The notes under the pieces were generated by a model. The model had not been told where the DNA came from, made no database searches, and was given only the letters and a program-made list of their open reading frames with translations. A stretch of DNA of 64,000 nucleotides from Algoriphagus oliviformis (GTDB lineage Bacteria; Bacteroidota; Bacteroidia; Cytophagales; Cyclobacteriaceae), in contig NZ_JAFKCT010000008.1 in assembly GCF_017254915.1 (NCBI RefSeq), positions 62,001-126,000 of the forward strand. Direction: 5' to 3'. Position 1 is the first letter of the stretch. Each line of letters starts with the position of its first letter. Positions 19,978 through 28,116 of the stretch are shown one piece after another. A program made the translations under genes and the position numbers.

Positions 19978-20307
19978 GTGGACGATCATCGAGGATACGA
20001 CAGAGAGGAAATCTTCTCCAAAAAAGTAAAGGCAGGAAAACGAACCTATTTTTTTGACATCAAGTCCACTCGGGCCAACGACTACTACATCACCATCACG
20101 GAGAGCAAAAGAAGGACTAACGGCGACAGCTTCAGCTACGAAAAACACAAGATATTCCTCTACAAAGAAGACTTCTTCAAGTTTGCAAACGCGCTCAACG
20201 AAGCAGTAGAGCACGTGAAAACCGACCTGATGCCGGACTATGATTTTGAGCAGTTTGAAAACGAAGACTCCGAAGACGAGATCAACAATGAGCTAAGATG
20301 GGAGTAA
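19978..20307 (+). CDS. DUF3276 family PUR-alpha-like nucleic-acid-binding protein
   Basis: A 109-residue protein with a PUR repeat-like core (KRTYFFDIKSTRANDYYITITESKRR followed by IFLYKEDFFKFANAL) and an acidic tail (EDSEDEINNELRWE). This matches the DUF3276/PUR-alpha family conserved in Bacteroidota; the related Borrelia protein binds DNA and RNA, but the role here is unproved. The start is GTG 19978, preceded by a GGAAAG-like ribosome binding site; no ATG in frame precedes the domain. The next gene on the strand is the second AI-2E permease, behind its own promoter. Confidence 0.85.
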   Translation: MDDHRGYDREEIFSKKVKAGKRTYFFDIKSTRANDYYITITESKRRTNGDSFSYEKHKIFLYKEDFFKFANALNEAVEHVKTDLMPDYDFEQFENEDSEDEINNELRWE

Positions 20308-20326
20308 AAACCCCACGGGTGGGCGG

Positions 20327-20358
20327 TTGCTTATCCCAGAGCGAATAAAGTATATTTG
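20327..20358 (+). promoter_or_regulatory. Candidate promoter of the AI-2E/ychF operon
   Basis: TTG at 20327-20329, 21 bases, then a perfect -7 box TATATTTG at 20351-20358. The start codon of the AI-2E gene is at 20390. A hairpin begins at the end of the -7 box. Confidence 0.6.
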
Positions 20359-20384
20359 AGGAGGCCCATGCCTCCTTTTCTTTT
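20358..20384 (+). terminator. Hairpin with T-rich tail between DUF3276 and the AI-2E gene
   Basis: GGAGGC and GCCTCC pair around a four-base loop at about 20359-20374, followed by TTTTCTTTT. It would end transcripts from the DUF3276 gene, yet lies just after a promoter -7 box and before the AI-2E start codon, so it would also be in the 5' leader. Confidence 0.6.
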
Positions 20385-20389
20385 GTCCT

Positions 20390-21484
20390 ATGCAGCGGTT
20401 TTTCATTTACCTGGTACTATTCATCGGTTGCTTCCTGCTCTTTGCGTGGTATTTTTCCAACATCACGCTCTACCTGATCGTGTCCCTGATCATAGCCGCC
20501 CTGCTGCGCCCGATGACCAACCGGCTGAACGACTTTCACCTGGTCAAGCAGCACATCCCCAGATGGATGGCCATCATCATATCCTATGCGTCCATCGTCC
20601 TGCTGCTTTTCCTGCTGAGCCTGCTTTTCCTGCCTCTGATCAACAACCAGCTGATCATCCTCTCCGAAATGGACCTGGAAGGACTCTACCTCCAAGTGCA
20701 GGAGCCCATCGAGCGGATCGAGCGGGTACTCCTGAGATACCAGCTCTTGGAAAACAAGCCGGGCTCGCTCTTTGAAGAGCTGAAAAGCTCCGTGGTCGCC
20801 TTCATCAAGACCTTCGATTTCGGCGGCTTTATCAGTGGCTTGGTCAACGTGACCAGCAGCCTGCTGATCGGCGTTATGGCCGTGGGATTCATCACGTTTT
20901 TCCTCTTGCTGGAAAATGGCCTGCTGCGCAGAAACCTGCTCAACCTGATCCCAAACGCGTATTTTGAGCTCTCCGTGGCCACCTTTACCAAAGTGGAAAA
21001 ACTCCTGTCCAACTACCTCTTTGGACTGCTGATCCAGATGCTGCTCATCTTTTCCATCGCCAGCCTCGGGCTCACGATCGCCGGCGTGGACTATGCTCTG
21101 ACGATCTCGCTGTTTGCCGCTGTAGCCAACCTGATCCCCTACGCGGGACCGCTGCTGGGAGCGGCTTTTGGGATCGTCGTAGGCATATCCACCGGCACTT
21201 TTGCCACCGATGCGGAGTATACCTATTTCCTGGTGAAGATTTTGTCCGTTTTCGCAGTGGTACAACTCACTGACAATCTGATACTCCAGCCAATGATTTT
21301 CTCCAAATCCGTCAAGGCACATCCCCTTGAGATATTTGTTATTATCTTTGCCGGGGCAAAAATTGCCGGCATCGTGGGGATGATCTTTGCGATTCCGGTG
21401 TATACCATCTTCCGGGTTTCCATCATGGAATTTTACGAAGGGTACAAGGCCTACAGGATATTTAAAATTAAAGCAACGAATTAA
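20390..21484 (+). CDS. AI-2E family transporter (second copy)
   Basis: A 364-residue polytopic membrane protein of the AI-2E/PerM family. Hydrophobic segments fill residues 1-40, 60-90, 145-170 and 210-345; the family motif AAVANLIPYAGPLLGAAFG and the late NLILQPMIFSKSVKAHPLEIF region (analogous to the E-x-N-x-L-x-P motif) are present. It is divergent from the copy at 7533-8627, so the two are not a recent duplication. The stop codon overlaps the ychF start (TAATG), which indicates translational coupling. The transported substrate is unknown. Confidence 0.87.
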   Translation: MQRFFIYLVLFIGCFLLFAWYFSNITLYLIVSLIIAALLRPMTNRLNDFHLVKQHIPRWMAIIISYASIVLLLFLLSLLFLPLINNQLIILSEMDLEGLYLQVQEPIERIERVLLRYQLLENKPGSLFEELKSSVVAFIKTFDFGGFISGLVNVTSSLLIGVMAVGFITFFLLLENGLLRRNLLNLIPNAYFELSVATFTKVEKLLSNYLFGLLIQMLLIFSIASLGLTIAGVDYALTISLFAAVANLIPYAGPLLGAAFGIVVGISTGTFATDAEYTYFLVKILSVFAVVQLTDNLILQPMIFSKSVKAHPLEIFVIIFAGAKIAGIVGMIFAIPVYTIFRVSIMEFYEGYKAYRIFKIKATN

Positions 21485-22581
21485 TGGCACTACAATGTGG
21501 CATTGTTGGGCTTCCCAATGTGGGCAAGTCCACCTTGTTTAACGCGCTGTCCAGCGCCAAAGCAGAAGCGGCAAACTTTCCTTTTTGTACCATCGAGCCT
21601 AATGTGGGCGTCGTGTCAGTACCTGACAAGAGACTGCAGGTACTGGAGGGTTTGGTCAATCCACAGCGTGTCGTGCCCACGATCATCGAGTTTGTGGACA
21701 TCGCCGGACTGGTGAAGGGAGCATCCAAGGGAGAAGGCCTGGGCAACAAGTTCTTGGCGAACATCCGGGAGGTAAATGCCATCATCCACGTGATCCGCTG
21801 CTTTGAAGACGACAACATCGTGCACGTGGCGGGCGGAGTAGACCCTGTTTTTGACAAGGAAGTGATCGACACCGAGCTCCAGCTCAAGGACCTGGAGTCC
21901 ATCGACAAAAAGATCCAGCGAATCGAAAAGATCGCCAAATCCGGGGATGCCAAAGCCAAAGCCGAACTGGAAATCCTCAACCGATTCAAGCAGGGACTGA
22001 CCTCCGGTCTCAATGCCCGCGCCATCGAAGTGGAGAAAGAAGAGCTGGAAGCCGTGCGAGACCTGCATCTGCTCACCATCAAGCCTGTCCTCTACGTAGC
22101 CAACGTGGACGAGGGGAGCATCCTCAGCGGCAACAAGTACGTGGAGCAGCTAAAGGAGAAGGTGAAAGAGGAAAACGCCGAAGTGATCCTACTATGCGCC
22201 GCGCTGGAGTCCCAGATCGCGGAGTTTGACGACCCGGAGGAAGAGGCCATGTTCCTGTCCGAATACGGTCTTGAGGAAAGCGGACTCAACAGATTGATCT
22301 CAGGAGCCTATACATTACTCGATTTAATCACCTATTTTACAGCAGGTGTGCAGGAAGTGCGTGCCTGGACGATCAAGCGAGGCTGGAAAGCACCCCAAGC
22401 GGCCGGAGTCATCCACACCGATTTCGAACGGGGCTTCATCAAAGCAGAGGTAATCAAGCTCGCGGACTACGTACAATTCAAGACAGAAGCGGGCTGCCGT
22501 GAAAATGGGAAAATTGCAATTGAAGGTAAAGAATATGTAGTCCATGATGGTGACATCATGCATTTTAGGTTTAACGTTTGA
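21484..22581 (+). CDS. ychF: Redox-regulated ATPase YchF (Obg family)
   Basis: A 365-residue P-loop protein. G1 is GLPNVGKSTLFNALS at the N-terminus; G3 is DIAGLVKGASKGEGLGNKF. The G4 position reads NVDE instead of NKxD, which fits the ATP rather than GTP preference of YchF/OLA1. A coiled-coil insertion follows G3, and the C-terminal TGS domain includes AGVIHTDFERGFIKAEVI and the conserved KEYVVHDGDIMHFRFNV end. YchF binds ribosomes and takes part in stress and translation control. Its start overlaps the AI-2E stop by one base. The cas6-family gene follows 93 bases downstream. Confidence 0.95.
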   Translation: MALQCGIVGLPNVGKSTLFNALSSAKAEAANFPFCTIEPNVGVVSVPDKRLQVLEGLVNPQRVVPTIIEFVDIAGLVKGASKGEGLGNKFLANIREVNAIIHVIRCFEDDNIVHVAGGVDPVFDKEVIDTELQLKDLESIDKKIQRIEKIAKSGDAKAKAELEILNRFKQGLTSGLNARAIEVEKEELEAVRDLHLLTIKPVLYVANVDEGSILSGNKYVEQLKEKVKEENAEVILLCAALESQIAEFDDPEEEAMFLSEYGLEESGLNRLISGAYTLLDLITYFTAGVQEVRAWTIKRGWKAPQAAGVIHTDFERGFIKAEVIKLADYVQFKTEAGCRENGKIAIEGKEYVVHDGDIMHFRFNV

Positions 22582-22609
22582 CTTTTTTTGAAATTTATTT
22601 GTACTTTTG
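22577..22609 (+). promoter_or_regulatory. Candidate promoter of the orphan cas6 gene
   Basis: TTTG at 22577-22580, overlapping the ychF stop codon, 21 bases, then a perfect -7 box TACTTTTG at 22602-22609. This gives a leader of about 60 bases before GTG 22675 and suggests expression independent of ychF. Confidence 0.6.
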
Positions 22610-22674
22610 ACACCTGCTTATCCACCCATAAGTATTTTAATTCACCATTTGTCTCATTTTATTTTTAAATCACC

Positions 22675-23571
22675 GTGAGAGTTAGACTGATATTTTCACT
22701 TAAAAACAAAGGCTCCTATTTGCCTTTTCACCACCAGTATATCCTGGCGCAATTCCTGAAAGGACTGATTGTCAAGGGAGGTAGAGAAGAATTCTTCAAC
22801 TACAACTATTTCAATTTTTCTGGATTGAAAGGCCAGACGAAAGTAAGTAGAAGTGGCTTGCACTACTATTCAAGCCTGGTGACCTTGGTCCTCTCTTCCC
22901 AAAGCGAGGACTTCATGGACTACCTGCTCGAGCAGGTCTTTGCCACCCCAAAGATCGAACTGGGCAACCTGATCCTTTCCCCCGAGTACACCGAGCTGGA
23001 GACTGAGCCGACCTTGGAGACCAACAACAAGTTTGTCTGCATCTCTCCCCTGGTACTGATTACCCCGGCGTTTAACGAAGAAGCGGGCAAGCGATTCATC
23101 AATCCAGACAGCGATGAATTTTCCGACCTGCTCTATGAATCCACCCTTACCCGGATGGAAAAGTCCGGCTGGTACACCCCAGAGCAGATGGAGTCATTCT
23201 TCAAGTTCCAGGTGGTACCCGACATGGTGTATGTCAACAAACTGAAAGAACAGCAGAAGAAATTCGCCAGAATCTACGCCGTGTACGACATGGACGTCAA
23301 GTATGAAGTAAGGGGCTACACTCTTCCCTTCACGCTCTACGCCGCACCGGAAGTACAGGACTTCGTCTTCAAATGTGGCCTGGGCGCTTTCACCCACAAG
23401 GGCTTCGGTATGCTAGACTTGGCCAACCATCCTTCTGGCAACCGCACCACGACGTACAAGTTCAAGCGCGAAGGCTTTGTGCCTTATAAGCCAACCGAGC
23501 GGGTGAGACAAAACGTCGCCCCTACTTCGGACGAAGCGAGCAGCGAAGGCGATTCTCCTGAAGAGCTTTAA
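22675..23571 (+). CDS. cas6: CRISPR-associated endoribonuclease Cas6 family protein, orphan
   Basis: A 298-residue protein. Cas6/RAMP features are the first strand MRVRLIFSLK, FNFSGLKGQ at 46-54 (the place of the family FTFS-like strand), ISPLVL in the middle, and a C-terminal glycine-rich loop GLGAFTHKGFG at 235-245. In CRISPR systems Cas6 cuts pre-crRNA. Here no cas1, cas2, effector gene or repeat array exists anywhere in the window. The segment just before residue 46, where Pyrococcus-type Cas6 has its catalytic His, has none; histidines near the N-terminus are only 19 and 20. It starts at GTG 22675 and ends at a bidirectional terminator. Family assignment is firm; activity is uncertain. 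Confidence 0.82.
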   Translation: MRVRLIFSLKNKGSYLPFHHQYILAQFLKGLIVKGGREEFFNYNYFNFSGLKGQTKVSRSGLHYYSSLVTLVLSSQSEDFMDYLLEQVFATPKIELGNLILSPEYTELETEPTLETNNKFVCISPLVLITPAFNEEAGKRFINPDSDEFSDLLYESTLTRMEKSGWYTPEQMESFFKFQVVPDMVYVNKLKEQQKKFARIYAVYDMDVKYEVRGYTLPFTLYAAPEVQDFVFKCGLGAFTHKGFGMLDLANHPSGNRTTTYKFKREGFVPYKPTERVRQNVAPTSDEASSEGDSPEEL

Positions 23572-23575
23572 TCAT

Positions 23576-23605
23576 AAAAAAACCTCCCAATGGGAGGTTT
23601 TTTCT
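23576..23605. terminator. Bidirectional terminator between cas6 and the T9SS plug gene
   Basis: AAAAAACCTCCC and GGGAGGTTTTTT form a near-perfect hairpin at 23577-23603 with A and T runs on both sides. It lies between two convergent genes and can serve both. Confidence 0.9.
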
Positions 23606-23606
23606 T

Positions 23607-24881
23607 TTATAGCCTTCTTCGGTTGGGATGAAGGTAGACGTAGCCGACCAATTGGTCGTATCGCGATCCAAGCGCTCGGTAGTACACCATCACCTCGTAT
23701 TCGTTTTCCGTTTCGAAAAAGCTCCCCTCAATCGGGTCGGAATCGTATCCCTCCGACGTCATAAAAGCATACTGGTAGTCGTACCAACCCTGCTTCAACA
23801 ACAGGGACGTACTGTAGTGGCCGGTCTTGGGATCGTAGTTCATTTTGGCTTCCGGACTGTTTCCCCAGGAGGTCAAAGCCCCGAGCATCCGGATATCCCT
23901 GCCCGGATCCGCCTCCAGATAGAAAGTCGTGTACATGTACTCACTCTCCACTTCGGGGTTGCCACCGGGGCGATCATTGGTGTACACCATGTATTGTCCA
24001 TTCAGATCGAGGTACTGGGAGTACACGCCACCCGATCGAGGCTTTTCTGCCAGGGCATTGGCAAAGATCACCGTCTCCTCCACTTGCACCTCGGCGATGT
24101 TGACCCCAGTGGCGCGGATAAACCGCAGATCGACAAACCGAAACTCGTTGCCTGCGCGGAAGGTGCTCGACCCGTCGAAGGGCTCGTAGCGTATGGTTTT
24201 GGAGTTTTGGTTTAGAAATGTCGGCTTCGCCAAAAACTTCGCATTGTCCCAGCGCTGGTTTTGACGGATCAGCACTTTGACCTGCGTCGTGGGATCCGTC
24301 AGGTCAACCTTTGAATAGTTGACCAAGACGTTGATCTGCTGAAGGGCCCTCCTATCCTCCGTCTCCGTCGGAGGCACCACGGAAGCGCCAACCACGAACA
24401 ACTCCTCGTAAACCATGAATCTACGGGTCAAGACCACGTCCTTTTCATCGCGGTTGCGATAGACTTTCAGCACGTAGTTGCCCGACTTGGTGACTCGAGG
24501 CACTGCAAAAGAATAGTGGATGTAGGGAATCCGCGTGTTGACCGAGTAGCTGTATTCCTGGATATTGTATTCGTTGAAGGACAGGGAAAAGTCGTTGTCT
24601 CGAAGGGCTGACTTCTGCCAATCGGCATCGCAGTGGATGAGCTTGGCGGAATACTGCTCCGGATCGTAGGCGATGTCGTCAAAGAGCAACACCAAAGGTC
24701 TGGAGTCGCTGATCGCGACCACTGGCGCATCCAGCTGGCTGTCCTGCTGCACGCCGAGTGGAAACAACCTGACGGAGTGGATATGCTCGGAATAGACCTT
24801 GTCCTCCAGCGCTTGGGCAAAGAGATTGCCCGCGTGGACCAAGGTCAGTAGAAAAAAACAGAATAAGGGCTTTTTAGACAT
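23607..24881 (-). CDS. Type IX secretion system plug protein (DUF5103)
   Basis: A 424-residue exported protein with a signal peptide (MSKKPLFCFFLLTLVHAGNLFAQ). Residues 50-200 and 250-420 are beta-rich; conserved DUF5103 stretches include LVLLFDDIAYDP, CDADWQKSALRDNDFS and YDYQYAFMTSEG. The family corresponds to the Plug subunit seen closing the SprA translocon of Flavobacterium johnsoniae, so the protein is expected in the periplasm at the outer membrane, part of the T9SS. No other T9SS gene is in the window. It is separated by 36 bases from the ABC-F gene and converges on cas6. Confidence 0.85.
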   Translation of the reverse strand: MSKKPLFCFFLLTLVHAGNLFAQALEDKVYSEHIHSVRLFPLGVQQDSQLDAPVVAISDSRPLVLLFDDIAYDPEQYSAKLIHCDADWQKSALRDNDFSLSFNEYNIQEYSYSVNTRIPYIHYSFAVPRVTKSGNYVLKVYRNRDEKDVVLTRRFMVYEELFVVGASVVPPTETEDRRALQQINVLVNYSKVDLTDPTTQVKVLIRQNQRWDNAKFLAKPTFLNQNSKTIRYEPFDGSSTFRAGNEFRFVDLRFIRATGVNIAEVQVEETVIFANALAEKPRSGGVYSQYLDLNGQYMVYTNDRPGGNPEVESEYMYTTFYLEADPGRDIRMLGALTSWGNSPEAKMNYDPKTGHYSTSLLLKQGWYDYQYAFMTSEGYDSDPIEGSFFETENEYEVMVYYRALGSRYDQLVGYVYLHPNRRRL

Positions 24882-24917
24882 GGGGTCAAAATAAAGAATT
24901 CAGCCCAATCCCTCCAA

Positions 24918-26843
24918 TTAGCCGGCCAATTCCTGGAGCGAAGAGATGCGGTCGACCAGCTCTTCCCATTTCCCGTTGGCTTCGGCCAGGCTGGCTTGGA
25001 TGCGCTGATAGCCTTCCTGGATCTTCTGGGCCTTGGCCTCGTCCTCATAGAGCGCGGGGTCGGCCATCTTTTCCTCGGTTTCAGACTTGAGCAAATCCAG
25101 GGATTCGATTTCCTTTTCCACCTTTTGCAGCTGCTCTTCGAGCTTTTTCAGATCCCGCTTGGCCTGCTGGGCCTCGGAGCTGTTGCGCTGCACGGGCGGC
25201 TGGACTTTTTTCTCCACCTTCTCGGCCGCTGGCGCAGGCTTCACTTCCACCTGCTGGCTTCGCCAAAACTCATATTCCTCATAAGTCCCCGGATACTCTT
25301 TGATCTCGTGGTCTTCGATATACCAGATCTTGTTGGCTACTCCCTTGATAAAATGACGGTCGTGGGATACGGTGACAAAAGTCCCCTCGTACTGCTGCAG
25401 CGCCTGGATCAGGATGTTCACCGACTGGAAATCCAGGTGGTTGGTCGGTTCGTCGAGCAGGAGGAAGTTCGCCTCAGAAATTAGGGTTTTCGCCAGCGCG
25501 ACACGGGATTTTTCACCCCCAGAGAGCACTTTGATTTTCTTGAAGACTTCCTCATTGGAAAAAAGAAAGCAACCCAAAACGCCTCGCAGCTCCATTTCGG
25601 ACTTGGCGCTGCCCGCCTGGGCAAGCTCCTGGAGGATTTCGTTGTCCAGCGTCAAGGCTTCCAGCTGGTGCTGGGCAAAGAAGGCCTTGACGACATTATA
25701 GCCTTCCGTTCTGCCAACGACTCCCTTTTCGGACCCATCGATGATCCGCAGCAAGGTCGACTTACCTTTTCCATTGGCGCCGATCAGAGCGATTTTGTCC
25801 CCCCGCTCGATTCTGGCCGAGGTGTTTTTCAGGATGACGTTGTCCCCATAGGCTTTAGAAATGTGATCCAGGACCACCACATCCCGGCCGGAAGGTTTGG
25901 AAAACTTAAACTTGAAATTGACGGAAACCTCGTCGTTGACCACTTCGTGCACCCGCTCCATCCTATCCAGCGCCTTGATCCGGGACTGAACTTGGTTGGA
26001 TTTGGTGGCCTTCGCACGGAATCGCTCGATGAACTTTTCCGTCTGCTTGATCATCTGCTGCTGGTTTTCATAGGCGTTCTGCTGCAGCTCCATGCGCAGC
26101 TTTTTCTCTTCCTTGTAGAAAGAGTAGTTACCAGGGTAAAGCGTCAGGCTGTGGTTGGCGACCTCCACCGTACTGCTGATGCAGTTGTCCAGGAAAGTCT
26201 GGTCGTGGGAGACGACAATGACCGCCCCCTCGTAGTTTTTCATGTAATTTTCCACCCATTGGATCGAGGGAAGATCCAAGTGGTTGGTAGGCTCATCGAG
26301 CATGAGCAGGGAGGGCTTTTCCAACAGTAGCTTGGCCAGCATCACGCGCATCCTCCAGCCTCCGGAAAAGGTTCGCAGCGGCTTTTCCAAATCCGAGGAT
26401 TTAAAACCTATCCCCTCCAACACCTCTTCGGCCTTGGACTTGATGGTATAGCCCTCGTTGGCTTCGAAGCGCTCCTGCAGGTGTGCGAGGCGATTGATGA
26501 CTTCCTCGGAATAATCCGTCTCCATCTGCTTGAGCACCTTGTCGATTTCATCTTGCAGCGCCAAAGTCTCCTTGAAAGCGGCCAGGGCCACATTCAAAAT
26601 GCTTTCGTCAGACTGGTAAGAAAGCAGGTCTTGGTTCAAAAACCCTATCGTGCAGTCCTTCGCTTTCTGCACCTCCCCCGTCGTCGCCTGGTAGTCCCCG
26701 TTGATGATTTTCAGCAGGGTGGACTTGCCCGTTCCGTTTTGGCCGACGAGACCGATTTTGTCCTTGGGCTTGATGTGGAGGTTGGCGTTTTCGTACAGCG
26801 GACGTCCGCCGATGAAATAGGAAAGGTTGGAAATCGATAACAT
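24918..26843 (-). CDS. ABC-F family ATPase (ribosome-associated type)
   Basis: A 641-residue protein with two ABC domains and no membrane segment. First Walker A is GQNGTGKST at residues 34-42, signature TFSGGWRMRV; second Walker A is GANGKGKST, signature LSGGEKSRVALA. Both Walker B regions read LDEPTNHLD. The linker between the domains is charged, and a coiled-coil C-terminal tail (about 530-640) follows, as in Uup/ABCF3-like members. ABC-F proteins act on ribosomes or their assembly. The upstream Met at 26894 would precede the conserved MLSISNLSY start and was rejected. Confidence 0.92.
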   Translation of the reverse strand: MLSISNLSYFIGGRPLYENANLHIKPKDKIGLVGQNGTGKSTLLKIINGDYQATTGEVQKAKDCTIGFLNQDLLSYQSDESILNVALAAFKETLALQDEIDKVLKQMETDYSEEVINRLAHLQERFEANEGYTIKSKAEEVLEGIGFKSSDLEKPLRTFSGGWRMRVMLAKLLLEKPSLLMLDEPTNHLDLPSIQWVENYMKNYEGAVIVVSHDQTFLDNCISSTVEVANHSLTLYPGNYSFYKEEKKLRMELQQNAYENQQQMIKQTEKFIERFRAKATKSNQVQSRIKALDRMERVHEVVNDEVSVNFKFKFSKPSGRDVVVLDHISKAYGDNVILKNTSARIERGDKIALIGANGKGKSTLLRIIDGSEKGVVGRTEGYNVVKAFFAQHQLEALTLDNEILQELAQAGSAKSEMELRGVLGCFLFSNEEVFKKIKVLSGGEKSRVALAKTLISEANFLLLDEPTNHLDFQSVNILIQALQQYEGTFVTVSHDRHFIKGVANKIWYIEDHEIKEYPGTYEEYEFWRSQQVEVKPAPAAEKVEKKVQPPVQRNSSEAQQAKRDLKKLEEQLQKVEKEIESLDLLKSETEEKMADPALYEDEAKAQKIQEGYQRIQASLAEANGKWEELVDRISSLQELAG

Positions 26844-26936
26844 GGCGCAAAAATAACCAATGCCCCGTTTATACCGTCGCCGCTCGGAAAACATTCTTAT
26901 TTGTAGTAGCTTATTTAGGACAAAAATCAGAATGCA

Positions 26937-28100
26937 ATGAACCCATCCAAAGCAATATTTTGGTGTCTATGCCTCGGAATGCTGTGCCTGAACGCACATT
27001 GCCAGCAAAACGCCAGCGGCAAAAAAGACATCCGATCTGCCACAGCCAAGGTCAAGCTCGACCGGCTCGAGCTCCAGCCCGGCTTCAAAATCGAAGTGTG
27101 GGCGGCCGAAGTACCCAATGCCCGATCCATGGCCCTTTCAGACAATGGGACGGTCTTTGTCGGCACTCGCCAGGGGAAAAATGTCTATGGGTTGGTCGAT
27201 GAAGACAAGGACGGAAAGGCGGATGTTAGATACACCTTGGCGACTGGCTTGGACATGCCCAACGGCGTCGCCTACAAAGACGGAGACCTGTATGTCGCCG
27301 AAGTCAGCCGAATCCTGAAATTCGCCGATATCCAAAACACACTTGCCCAGCCTAGCTATGAGGTGGTTTTTGACGGCTATCCCAGCGAGAGACATCATGG
27401 CTGGAAATTCATCGCCTTTGGCCCGGACGGCCTACTCTATGTGCCGGTGGGTGCTCCCTGCAACATCTGCGAAAGCGAAAACCCGTTCTTTGCCAGCATC
27501 ACCCGGCTGGACATTTCCAAGCCGGGTTCCAAACCGGAAATCTACGCCCATGGAGTGCGAAACTCCGTCGGCTTTGATTGGCACCCTGTGACAAAAGAGC
27601 TATGGTTTACCGACAACGGACGTGACCTCATGGGAGACGACATCCCGGACTGCGAGCTCAACCATGCGACCGCGGCGGGACAACATTTTGGCTATCCCTA
27701 CTGGCATGCAGGCACAGTCAAAGACCCTGACTTTGGCGACAAGGGAAAGCCAGCCTCTGCCTACATAGCTCCATCGGTGAAGATGGGGCCACACAACGCG
27801 CCCTTGGGAATGAGGTTTTATCGGGGCAGCATGTTTCCCGAGCCATACCACCACAGTGCGATCATTGCCAAACACGGCAGCTGGAACCGAAGCAAAAAGG
27901 CGGGCTATGAGGTAGAATGGGTAGCAATGGATGCATCCGGAAAGGTCACTGGGCAGCAAACATTCATCACGGGCTGGCTAGACGATGCCAGCCAAGAAGT
28001 CTGGGGTCGCCCTGTGGATGTGCTCGAACTTCCGGACGGAAGCCTTTTGATCTCCGACGACATGGCCGGCTGCATCTATCGCGTGACCTACTCCAATTGA
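26937..28100 (+). CDS. Exported PQQ-dependent sugar dehydrogenase / sorbosone-dehydrogenase-like beta-propeller
   Basis: A 387-residue protein with a signal peptide (MNPSKAIFWCLCLGMLCLNAHCQ). The rest is a soluble-glucose/sorbosone dehydrogenase-type propeller: GVAYKDGDLYVAEVSRI, FGPDGLLYVPVGAPCNIC, YAHGVRNSVGFDWHP with WFTDNGRD, and GSWNRSKKAGYEV. These include the HGxRN and GSWNR segments around the cofactor site in the family. Oxidation of a sugar or aldose in the periplasm is likely but the substrate is unknown, and dependence on PQQ is assumed from the family. It is divergent from the ABC-F gene and stands alone. Confidence 0.85.
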   Translation: MNPSKAIFWCLCLGMLCLNAHCQQNASGKKDIRSATAKVKLDRLELQPGFKIEVWAAEVPNARSMALSDNGTVFVGTRQGKNVYGLVDEDKDGKADVRYTLATGLDMPNGVAYKDGDLYVAEVSRILKFADIQNTLAQPSYEVVFDGYPSERHHGWKFIAFGPDGLLYVPVGAPCNICESENPFFASITRLDISKPGSKPEIYAHGVRNSVGFDWHPVTKELWFTDNGRDLMGDDIPDCELNHATAAGQHFGYPYWHAGTVKDPDFGDKGKPASAYIAPSVKMGPHNAPLGMRFYRGSMFPEPYHHSAIIAKHGSWNRSKKAGYEVEWVAMDASGKVTGQQTFITGWLDDASQEVWGRPVDVLELPDGSLLISDDMAGCIYRVTYSN

Positions 28101-28116
28101 AGTCAAAGGAAAATGG

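Noticed and set aside
20205..20225. A CACGTG-centred sequence that resembles half of a parS site
   Set aside because: Only one arm fits the parS palindrome, and it lies inside the DUF3276 coding sequence, far from parAB.
22600..24000. Search for a CRISPR array next to the cas6 gene
   Set aside because: No repeated 25-40 base units are present on either side; the nearby inverted repeat is an ordinary terminator.
26841..26855. A TATTTTTG box on the minus strand five bases before the ABC-F start codon, suggesting a leaderless mRNA
   Set aside because: No TTG element was found at the proper distance upstream, so the match may be chance.
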